This document shows positions 1 to 5,605 of a stretch of 5,605 bases of DNA, piece after piece. The translations under genes and the position numbers were made by a program. The notes under the pieces were generated by a model. The model made no database searches. It was not told where the DNA came from and saw only the letters and a list, made by a program, of their open reading frames with translations. Each line of letters begins with the position of its first letter. Within the stretch, counting starts at the first letter, position 1. Source of the DNA: Patescibacteria group bacterium (GTDB lineage Bacteria; Patescibacteriota; Minisyncoccia; Phycocordibacterales; DATDWN01); contig JAUPVY010000041.1 of the NCBI GenBank assembly GCA_030916785.1, positions 1 to 5,605 of the forward strand, given 5' to 3'.

Positions 1-25
1 CTATTATTAGTATGTATTTTTTCAT
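1..25 (-). CDS. Possible start of a further gene, truncated by the left edge
   Basis: Six nucleotides after the DUF2339 stop codon (TAA at 34-32), an ATG at 25-23 opens a frame that reads MKKYILII and has no stop before the window ends. Two lysines followed by hydrophobic residues are what the start of a signal peptide or membrane anchor looks like, and the spacing matches the tight junctions of the other genes here. There is no Shine-Dalgarno sequence, but none of the neighbouring genes has one either. With only eight codons visible the product cannot be named. DUF2339 genes in other bacteria are, as I recall, often followed by DUF3999 genes, which is one candidate. Confidence 0.45.
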
Positions 26-31
26 ATTGAT

Positions 32-1837
32 TTAATTTTGAATTATATCGTTTGGATGTTTTTGGCTTTTTGATATGAATGCAGAACTCATGAACATAAT
101 ACCCAAAACTATAAAAGTTATCACACGCACGACAAGTTCCATATTCCAAACATCTACAAATACCAACCTTGCCACAACCAAAATTAGTAACGCCATTCCG
201 TACTTTTTGAATACAGAGTTTTGGTTGAATATGCCGTAGAAGTGACAGGTCAAACCTATGACTGTATAAATAAACAATGAGACAAACACAGCAGTATCAC
301 CACCAATAATTGATTTCATTGATAGCCATATTATTGAATAGAAAAACGCAGTGGAAAGTATGAACATTATATGATGAGGTCTGACTTCAGATTCACCATC
401 ATCCTTGTTGATCTTATAGAAGAATCCAAGTAAGGCTAATATCAGAGCCATAATGGCCAAAACAGCAAAGTCCGAGTGAAATACCCCTATTCCCCACTTG
501 CTTGAGTAGAAGCTTTCCATAGACATGATGAGGGGTACAGCAAGAAGTACTGAAAAAGATTCTGCAATTTTTATTTTATTTGTTACAACAAAAGAGGCTA
601 CGGATATAATAGCTGCCTCTATAGCAAGGGCGATAACTAGAGTTTCCCCACTGAGTTCAATCGAAGTAGCTATGGCTAGTAGTAAAATAGATATGAGTGA
701 GTGGATGTAAAATAGCTTTTCGTTTTTAGTTTTTTCAAACACAAAGAACCCAGATATGGCGTAGACGAGCATCCAACCTGCGATTACTAGGCTCTGGTAG
801 ACTGTAGGCACTATTCTAACAGTGAAACCAAGAATGATTAAAGTATTAACTATTGCCAAATAGACATCTTGAGCATCTGCTTTTAATTTGTTTTGGACCA
901 GGCCCCAGATATTCATCCATAGATATAGCAAAGAAATACCATAAACTATAAATAAAACAACATATTTACTTACTGCAAAATCTATATTTCCACCCAAAAT
1001 ATAAGGCATGCTGTAAATTAAAACTCCTGTAATACCTACTAGAATTACTTCTGTCCATTTTTTGGCCACTGAAATCCAAATAGTTGTGACTGATACTATT
1101 GCTAGGTATATATACAAAACTTCAGAAGCTAATTTTGCTGAAGAAATGATTGGTGCTATCAAAGAAATAAGGAGACCGTAGACCGCCAATTTTTTGTATG
1201 AATGCGCCATAGCAGAGAGACTTACATAGAGAGAAATGATAAAAACCATTAACAAAAGCAAGAATGGTGGGTAGAAATGATACAAATAGCTTCCGGCAAT
1301 AAGCGTCACAATCATGAGTGCTGAACCCAAAACCATTAAAGCATTGGCCTGAGTTTCATTTTTACCAAGTTTAAAGGTTCCATACAGAGTAACAAGTACA
1401 CCAGCTAATACACCGAGAGTTATCCTTCCTACTGGCCCAATCCAATCATGAGAAAAGGCATAACTTACAAACCATCCAAACCCTATGATTATCATTAAGA
1501 CACCAATTTTAAGAAGTGGATTTTCTTTAAACCAGGAAACAAAAGCGCTCTCTTCTTCGGGTTCTGGTCTAGCTGTGTTGTTTGTGCTTTGCTTCCAGCT
1601 CATTTCAACAGGGTTTAGTGTTTGCCCAGACATTAGAGCACTTTCTGTGTATGAAGGCTCTGCCATAGTATTTACCGCCCCTTGAGGACGATTATCTTTG
1701 AGTAGTGCAAGCTCGGATTTTATATCTTTTATTTCCTTTTTTAGTTTTGAAAATTTGGTTAAAAGAAAAATCATTAAAACGATAACAACAATATTTGTCA
1801 TAAAATTAGATGATAAGTAATACAATAAATATAACAT
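32..1837 (-). CDS. DUF2339-type polytopic membrane protein
   Basis: A large integral membrane protein of unknown function, 601 residues. An N-terminal hydrophobic helix (about 10-27) is followed by a charged, coiled-coil-like stretch (28-50), then a polar Pro/Glu/Thr/Ser-rich linker (51-98). After that come about 18 hydrophobic helices, from 108 to 589. The diagnostic DUF2339 block is at 101-146: WFKENPLLKIGV, a membrane helix, then SHDWIGPVGRITLGVLAG. The C-terminal block (KKYGMALLILVVARLVFVDV at 544-563, then a final helix) also matches the family pattern. No catalytic motif is recognised. The start is uncertain: ATG at 1837 gives MLYLLYY, and ATG at 1801 (Met13) gives MTNIVVIVLM; both leave the first helix largely intact and neither has a Shine-Dalgarno sequence. 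The gene is separated from the M23 gene by 75 nt holding its own promoter-like sequence. It may act in the envelope, as its neighbours do, but that is only inferred from context. The DUF2339 assignment is by recalled pattern. Confidence 0.85.
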   Translation of the reverse strand: MLYLLYYLSSNFMTNIVVIVLMIFLLTKFSKLKKEIKDIKSELALLKDNRPQGAVNTMAEPSYTESALMSGQTLNPVEMSWKQSTNNTARPEPEEESAFVSWFKENPLLKIGVLMIIIGFGWFVSYAFSHDWIGPVGRITLGVLAGVLVTLYGTFKLGKNETQANALMVLGSALMIVTLIAGSYLYHFYPPFLLLLMVFIISLYVSLSAMAHSYKKLAVYGLLISLIAPIISSAKLASEVLYIYLAIVSVTTIWISVAKKWTEVILVGITGVLIYSMPYILGGNIDFAVSKYVVLFIVYGISLLYLWMNIWGLVQNKLKADAQDVYLAIVNTLIILGFTVRIVPTVYQSLVIAGWMLVYAISGFFVFEKTKNEKLFYIHSLISILLLAIATSIELSGETLVIALAIEAAIISVASFVVTNKIKIAESFSVLLAVPLIMSMESFYSSKWGIGVFHSDFAVLAIMALILALLGFFYKINKDDGESEVRPHHIMFILSTAFFYSIIWLSMKSIIGGDTAVFVSLFIYTVIGLTCHFYGIFNQNSVFKKYGMALLILVVARLVFVDVWNMELVVRVITFIVLGIMFMSSAFISKSQKHPNDIIQN

Positions 1838-1850
1838 TGTATTTAATTGG

Positions 1851-1864
1851 TAATAATATTATTA
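1851..1864. repeat. 14-bp perfect palindrome overlapping the predicted transcription start
   Basis: TAATAATATTATTA is an exact inverted repeat with no spacer. It begins 1 nt downstream of the predicted -10 hexamer and covers the expected start point. The position would suit a repressor operator. As RNA it could form only a weak all-A/U stem, so it is unlikely to be a terminator. Because it is made only of A and T in an AT-rich gap, chance is a serious alternative. Confidence 0.35.
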
Positions 1865-1865
1865 A

Positions 1866-1874
1866 ATTATAGCA
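1866..1874 (-). promoter_or_regulatory. Extended -10 promoter for the DUF2339 gene
   Basis: Read on the minus strand, the gap between the M23 and DUF2339 genes contains TGCTATAAT: a perfect TATAAT hexamer (1871-1866) with the TG of an extended -10 element one base upstream. No good TTGACA-like -35 lies 16-18 nt upstream (the region reads roughly AAGGTTTT), which is normal for extended -10 promoters. Transcription would start near 1859, giving a leader of about 20 nt before the ATG at 1837, or about 58 nt before the ATG at 1801. It would let the DUF2339 gene, and any gene after it, be expressed independently of murG-gltX-M23. The region is very AT-rich, so a chance TATAAT is possible, but the TG and its location in the only real gap support it. 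Confidence 0.6.
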
Positions 1875-1912
1875 TCCAGTAATAAACAAAACCTTCGTAC
1901 TATCCACATGAG

Positions 1913-3199
1913 TTAAATAGCTGGTAAATACGCCAACGGATCAAGGTAGGCTTTAATATCGGCAAGTGGCATAGTTACTTGTTTACATCCTCTACTATTA
2001 ACATATTTTTCTATTCTTACACCCTGGGTTGCATACAAACTTATGTGTAGATGTGGACCAGTTGAATATCCAGTATTGCCACTATACCCCACAAGATCAC
2101 CAGTTAGTAACCTCTGACCCATGACGGTACTAATAACAGACATGTGTCCGTATATGGTAGAGAGCCCATTGTCATGTTTAACCATGACCCACTTACCGAA
2201 AGAATAGCACCCAGGGTAAAGATCTGTATTACCAGTACCAACAACTGTTCCGTCGAGCACATTTTTGATTTTTGTGCCAACACTTGCCCTAAAATCTACA
2301 CCATTATGACTTCCTGATACATAAAGTTTTTGAGAATCCACAGTTTTCCCAAATTTTTGAGTGATAAAAACATTATCTAAAGGCCAAGATAGAACCCCAT
2401 TTTTAGGAGCAGGATATTTGCTTTTATCTACCAACAAGTTTAATTGAGATTCATATTCATAAACTTCTTTTTCAAATTGGGCCTTTTTTTCCTCTGTCGT
2501 TTTAACGAGTTGCTTAAAAGTTTCTTCTTTGTTTTTAGTTTGAGTCAACAAATTTTCTTTTTCTTTTGCTGTATACACCACCGCTAGTTTTTTACCATTT
2601 AAATCCTCTTTCAGATTTACCAGACTAGTCTTTTGCCCCCTGAGACTGTTTTGTTTTACCTCCATTTCAGATTTTAGTTTTACCAGCTCCTTTGATCTAT
2701 CACGGATAACATTTTGAGTCTCTTGTATGTAATCTATTTCAGTCCAAATTTCACTGATGTTTTTGTTTGAGAGAAGTATTTGCATAATATTAATATCTTC
2801 AAGCGACTGCACTTCTTTTATGGCATTTATGATGGCGATTTTATTCGTGTCTATACTGTTTTCAGTTTTATTTATTTCAGAACCAAGCTGTTCTATGGTA
2901 AGAGCAGTTTTGTTAATTTTGTTTTCAGTCAGATTTATATCTGTAGTTATTTTCTTTTTCGTTAAGTCCAGTGTTTTAAGCGTATTTTTAAGAGTTACGG
3001 CTTGCTTGCTTGCGCTGTCTACCTCCAGGTTATATTGCTTTATCTCTTCTTCTAGTTTTTTAATTTCGTTATTTTTCTCTTCAATTTTGTTTAGAAGATC
3101 ATTTGTTGTTTGCCCATAAGTTATATTTACACCAAAAGTTAGAAAGTTTACTGAGAAGATGCAGGATATAAAAATAATTTTAATGGTTTCATATTTCAT
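1913..3199 (-). CDS. Exported coiled-coil M23 (LytM) peptidoglycan hydrolase, PcsB/EnvC-like
   Basis: A secreted zinc endopeptidase predicted to cut peptidoglycan cross-bridges or stems during growth or division. Of 428 residues, about 1-30 form a signal peptide or N-terminal anchor (MKYETIK, then a hydrophobic core around 8-23). Residues about 31-130 and 150-258 are Lys/Glu-rich coiled coil. They are broken by a segment at 131-160 (LEDINIMQILLSNKNISEIW) that resembles the hinge of PcsB/CwlO/EnvC-type proteins. The M23 domain occupies about 265-390 and its active site is complete: predicted zinc ligands His298 and Asp302 (SHNGVDF) and His385 (GPHLH), with catalytic His352 (YGHMS) and His383. 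It is therefore probably an active enzyme, not a degenerate activator like EnvC. Cys331 (in YPGCYSFG) and Cys405 (in SRGC) could form a disulfide outside the cell. The ATG is 7 nt after the gltX stop with no Shine-Dalgarno sequence, indicating the same transcript. By family analogy the coiled coil could be controlled by FtsEX, but no ftsEX is visible here. Exact substrate bond unknown. Confidence 0.92.
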   Translation of the reverse strand: MKYETIKIIFISCIFSVNFLTFGVNITYGQTTNDLLNKIEEKNNEIKKLEEEIKQYNLEVDSASKQAVTLKNTLKTLDLTKKKITTDINLTENKINKTALTIEQLGSEINKTENSIDTNKIAIINAIKEVQSLEDINIMQILLSNKNISEIWTEIDYIQETQNVIRDRSKELVKLKSEMEVKQNSLRGQKTSLVNLKEDLNGKKLAVVYTAKEKENLLTQTKNKEETFKQLVKTTEEKKAQFEKEVYEYESQLNLLVDKSKYPAPKNGVLSWPLDNVFITQKFGKTVDSQKLYVSGSHNGVDFRASVGTKIKNVLDGTVVGTGNTDLYPGCYSFGKWVMVKHDNGLSTIYGHMSVISTVMGQRLLTGDLVGYSGNTGYSTGPHLHISLYATQGVRIEKYVNSRGCKQVTMPLADIKAYLDPLAYLPAI

Positions 3200-3206
3200 T
3201 TTGTAA

Positions 3207-4664
3207 CTATGATAGTTTTTTGAGCGCCCCAGATATTCTATTTAGAGTTTCATTCTTGCCTAATATATAAATCAGTGTGAATGGATCAGGACTTTTGTCC
3301 TTACCAGATAGGGAAACGCGAAGAGGCCAGAGCACCTCTCCCCTACCATTTTCTGTTGCATAATCAAAAATAAGATTTTTTATTTTTTCTACATCTGTAA
3401 AGTTATCTTCTAGAGAAGAAGTCATAACTTCGAATACATGCTCAAGGTGTTTTTTGGTTTCCTCTACAGCTTCTTTTCCCTTCCAAAATAATAAAGATTT
3501 CTCATATTGTGGTTGGTTAAAATAGTAGTCTAACTCCCCTGCTAGGGCCATGGTGTCTATGTCTCCCCATTTTGAAATATGATCAAAAATAACAGGACAA
3601 AGTTTAAGTAAAAAATCATCTTCTCCACTAATTGAATTACTGTTTAATCTTTCAATAATTTTACTGTTTCTTTCGTTTTCTGATAGAAGTTTCATATGTT
3701 CCTTATTGAGCCAATCCAATTTTGTATTATTTAATTGAGCGCCAGATTTTTGAATTCTAGTTATCTCAAATATTGAAATTAATTCATCCACAGTAAATAC
3801 CTCTTTATCTCCACCAGGATTCCAACCAAGAAGAACTAAAAAGTTTATCATGGCTGACGGCAAGTACCCCTCCTTTTTGTATTCCAAAATATCCTTTGCG
3901 CCATCTCTTTTTCCCAGTTTTTTATTTCCTCCATCTGCCATAATGTGAGGTAAATAGGCATATTGTGGCGGGTTAAGTTCTAACGCTTCATATACAGACA
4001 AGTATTTTGGTGTAGAAGAAATGTATTCCATTCCTCTCATAACCAAAGTAATCTCCATTTCTATATCATCAACTATGTGCGCAAAATTATATGTTGGATA
4101 TCCATCACTTTTAATTAAGATAAAATCATCAAGCATTTCCGGGCCCGCCGAGAGTTTACCAAAAACAAGATCATCCCAACTATAACTTTTTATTTTTGGT
4201 ACCTTAAAGCGTAGAGACTGGGTTCCATCCCATTCTGGTGGATTTTCAGGTCTGTGATCTCGAAATAAAAATGGTCTTTTCTCTTCCTCTGCTTTTTTTC
4301 TAAGTTTGTCTAGTTCGTCTTCATTTGTAGAATCTGCGTATGCCAAACCTTTTTCAATTAGTTTTTGTGCGTATTGTTTATATAAATTAAGTCTTTCTGA
4401 TTGAAAATATGGAGCATGTGGTCCACCAATATCTGGACCTTCGTCCCATTTAAGGCCTAACCAATTTAAAACTTCTTGTATGTGTTCTACAGAACCAGCT
4501 ACTTCTCTTTCTTTGTCTGTATCTTCAATTCGTAGAATAAAAGTGCCATTATTTTTTTTAGTCCAAAGCCAAGCATATAATGCAGATCGCACATTTCCTA
4601 CATGCATAAAACCCGTTGGAGACGGTGCGAATCTTGTTATTACTTTTTCAGTGTTTTTATCCAT
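3207..4664 (-). CDS. gltX: Glutamyl-tRNA synthetase (class I, non-zinc form)
   Basis: This cytoplasmic enzyme charges tRNA-Glu with glutamate using ATP; in organisms without GlnRS it may also misacylate tRNA-Gln for GatCAB. At 485 residues it has normal family length. The Rossmann catalytic domain carries FAPSPTGFMHVGN at 12-24, in which HVGN (21-24) is the HIGH signature, then RIEDTD at 45-50, YPTYNFAHIVDD at 189-200 and an RG-x-E segment at 210-213. The KMSKS loop reads KKLGKRDGA (248-256), with Gly where Ser is usual. The insert at about 105-145 has no cysteines, so the zinc site of E. coli-type enzymes is absent; the only Cys is 356. The C-terminal anticodon-binding region ends with the conserved pattern WPLRVSLSGKDKSPDPF (446-462). 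The ATG at 4664 lies 2 nt after the murG stop with no Shine-Dalgarno sequence, suggesting cotranscription and translational coupling. The stop is TAG. GluRS versus GlnRS: the bacterial GluRS C-terminal domain and the motifs favour GluRS. Whether it is discriminating or non-discriminating cannot be told here. Confidence 0.96.
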   Translation of the reverse strand: MDKNTEKVITRFAPSPTGFMHVGNVRSALYAWLWTKKNNGTFILRIEDTDKEREVAGSVEHIQEVLNWLGLKWDEGPDIGGPHAPYFQSERLNLYKQYAQKLIEKGLAYADSTNEDELDKLRKKAEEEKRPFLFRDHRPENPPEWDGTQSLRFKVPKIKSYSWDDLVFGKLSAGPEMLDDFILIKSDGYPTYNFAHIVDDIEMEITLVMRGMEYISSTPKYLSVYEALELNPPQYAYLPHIMADGGNKKLGKRDGAKDILEYKKEGYLPSAMINFLVLLGWNPGGDKEVFTVDELISIFEITRIQKSGAQLNNTKLDWLNKEHMKLLSENERNSKIIERLNSNSISGEDDFLLKLCPVIFDHISKWGDIDTMALAGELDYYFNQPQYEKSLLFWKGKEAVEETKKHLEHVFEVMTSSLEDNFTDVEKIKNLIFDYATENGRGEVLWPLRVSLSGKDKSPDPFTLIYILGKNETLNRISGALKKLS

Positions 4665-4666
4665 TT

Positions 4667-5605
4667 TTATTTTTCGTGTTCAAGAGCTATACCGATTATT
4701 TCTTGTGCTATCAGTCTAGCCGAATCTCTGCGAGCAAAATCTTTTGCGCTTTGAGCCATTTTTTCTTTTTCTCCTGGAGTCTCTATTATTCTGTCTATTT
4801 CAGAAACCAAAAGACTTCCTGCTAAGTTTTTTTCTTCTATGACTATAGCTGCACCTGATCTCGCGTATGAATAAGCGTTGGTTCTCTGGTCGTGGGAAGT
4901 AGGCTCTGGTATTGGTATTATAATAGACGGTTTACCCCACGAGGCTATTTCAAAAATAGTAGAACCTGCTCTTGAAATCACGATGTCAGCAACACCCGCA
5001 GAAGCTCTCATGTTTAAAACATTTAGGTAGTCAAAAGATTTGTATCTATCTTTGTATTCATTACCCTGCAAAACTACATTTCTTGTTTCTTCAATTATTT
5101 TAATATTATTTTTACCTGTTTGGTGGACAACTTGGTATTTTCTAACCAATTCAGGTAAAGCATCCATTATTATTTCATTTATAAAAACTGAACCTTGAGA
5201 ACCGCCCAATATAAGTATTGTAGGAATTCCCTCTGCTAGGCCAAGAAGCTTATGAGCACCCTCTGTTAGAGGCTCTCTTATTTCTTTGCGAATAGGGTTT
5301 CCTGTATAAGCTACCTTCTCTCTCTTGAAAAACTTTACAGCCTCTGGATATGATATAGCGATACGACGAGCAAATTTGCCTGCCCAAGCATTTACTTTGC
5401 CTGGTGTGCTGTCTGATTCATGTATAACCACAGGTATTCTCAATATTTTTGCAGCAAAAAGTGCAGGGAAACTAGCGTATCCTCCTTTACCAAAAATAAC
5501 ATCTGGATATATGACAAAGATTCTCCAAAGTGCACCTAGTGTTCCAAAGAAGGTACTAAACAAATCAAAGAAATTTAGGATTATGTTGCCTGGAGATTTT
5601 TTTCT
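4667..5605 (-). CDS. murG: MurG, undecaprenyl-PP-MurNAc-pentapeptide GlcNAc transferase (N-terminus cut by window edge)
   Basis: MurG transfers GlcNAc from UDP-GlcNAc to lipid I, giving lipid II on the cytoplasmic face of the membrane; it is a GT-B fold (GT28) enzyme. The frame is open to the right edge, so 312 residues are visible against about 355-365 for the family. About 50 N-terminal residues, including the GGGTGGH loop, lie outside. Numbering from the first visible residue: GKGGYASFP at 39-47; HESDSTPGKVN at 62-72 (the HESD form, as in Firmicutes, rather than HEQN); TGNPIRKE at 101-108; the C-domain loop LGGSQGS at 133-139; HQTGK at 161-165; the UDP-binding segment SRAGSTIFEIASWGKP at 211-226, whose Glu219 should contact the nucleotide ribose; and DQRTNA at 239-244. 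A TTG at 5563 is an internal Leu codon, not the start, because the upstream residues (NIILNFFDLF) continue the family pattern. The stop is TAA, 2 nt before gltX. No truncation or missing catalytic motif is seen in the visible part. Identification is very secure. Confidence 0.96.
   Translation of the reverse strand, partial: RKKSPGNIILNFFDLFSTFFGTLGALWRIFVIYPDVIFGKGGYASFPALFAAKILRIPVVIHESDSTPGKVNAWAGKFARRIAISYPEAVKFFKREKVAYTGNPIRKEIREPLTEGAHKLLGLAEGIPTILILGGSQGSVFINEIIMDALPELVRKYQVVHQTGKNNIKIIEETRNVVLQGNEYKDRYKSFDYLNVLNMRASAGVADIVISRAGSTIFEIASWGKPSIIIPIPEPTSHDQRTNAYSYARSGAAIVIEEKNLAGSLLVSEIDRIIETPGEKEKMAQSAKDFARRDSARLIAQEIIGIALEHEK

Larger units (their letters stand above)
1838..1912. other. 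Intergenic gap between the M23 and DUF2339 genes
   Basis: This 75-nt stretch is the only non-coding interval of note in the window. It holds the extended -10 element and the palindrome listed separately. I see no GC-rich hairpin followed by a T-run on the minus strand, so there is no intrinsic terminator after the M23 gene and readthrough from the upstream genes into the DUF2339 gene is likely. No Shine-Dalgarno sequence precedes the ATG at 1837. Confidence 0.7.

Noticed and set aside
525..710. Plus-strand open frame opposite the DUF2339 gene, and a similar one at 1485-1685
   Set aside because: Both lie wholly within a well-supported minus-strand gene, have no initiation signal and resemble no family.
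1875..1912. Intrinsic terminator after the M23 gene
   Set aside because: No GC-containing stem followed by a T-run is present on the minus strand; the short T-rich run is not preceded by a hairpin.
2757..3119. 120-codon plus-strand open frame (and a second shorter one at 2780-2965) opposite the M23 gene
   Set aside because: It is the antisense shadow of the Lys/Glu-rich coiled coil, which gives Phe/Ser/Leu-rich readings on the other strand. No start signal and no recognisable family.
3161..3163. Cys13 of the M23 protein as a lipoprotein lipobox cysteine
   Set aside because: The preceding residues (Phe-Ile-Ser) lack the usual Leu at -3, and the hydrophobic core continues past the cysteine, so an ordinary signal peptide or anchor fits better.
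3205..3217. AACTAT-G-ATAGTT inverted repeat at the gltX-M23 junction
   Set aside because: It overlaps the gltX stop codon, its one-base centre prevents an RNA hairpin, and 6-bp arms are expected by chance in AT-rich DNA.
3231..3270. TAGAAT -10-like sequence inside the 3' end of gltX as a promoter for the M23 gene
   Set aside because: No matching -35 at 16-18 nt and no extended -10; such hexamers are frequent in AT-rich coding sequence.
4480..4825. Plus-strand open frames across the murG-gltX junction
   Set aside because: They overlap conserved MurG and GltX motifs on the other strand and have no features of their own.
4667..5563. Start of murG at the TTG at 5563
   Set aside because: The frame stays open to the window edge with family-like residues, and a 298-residue protein would lack the first MurG motif region. 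The gene is cut by the window.

Overview
The window is an AT-rich bacterial segment in which every supportable gene lies on the minus strand, so transcription runs from the right edge to the left. The order of transcription is murG (5' end cut off by the right edge), gltX, a secreted coiled-coil M23 peptidase, a large DUF2339-type polytopic membrane protein, and probably the first codons of a fifth gene at the left edge. No RNA genes, mobile elements, CRISPR arrays or long repeats were seen.

The style suggests a Patescibacteria/CPR genome, possibly Parcubacteria-like. The murG-gltX-M23 junctions are 2 and 7 nt. None of the visible start codons has a convincing Shine-Dalgarno sequence. The MurG and M23 sequences resemble the forms I remember from such genomes, including the C-terminal cysteine arrangement of the M23 protein. 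This placement is inference from recalled family patterns, not from a search. The genes read normally in the standard code; the four visible stops are TAA, TAG, TAA and TAA.

Region by region: 5605-4667 holds murG, the lipid II-forming glycosyltransferase. 4664-3207 holds gltX, glutamyl-tRNA synthetase. 3199-1913 holds an exported PcsB/EnvC-like murein hydrolase with an intact LytM active site. 1912-1838 is the only real intergenic gap; it carries a strong extended -10 promoter (TGCTATAAT) and a 14-bp perfect palindrome. 1837-32 holds the DUF2339 protein, with about 19 predicted membrane helices. 25-1 may start another exported or membrane protein.

Functionally, three of the four main genes are cell-envelope genes: peptidoglycan precursor synthesis, peptidoglycan cleavage, and a membrane protein of unknown function. 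gltX is a housekeeping translation gene carried in the same transcription unit. The promoter before the DUF2339 gene suggests that the left part can be transcribed separately. I see no clear evidence of a wholly new system. The least explained parts are the DUF2339 gene, its promoter/palindrome, and the truncated gene after it.
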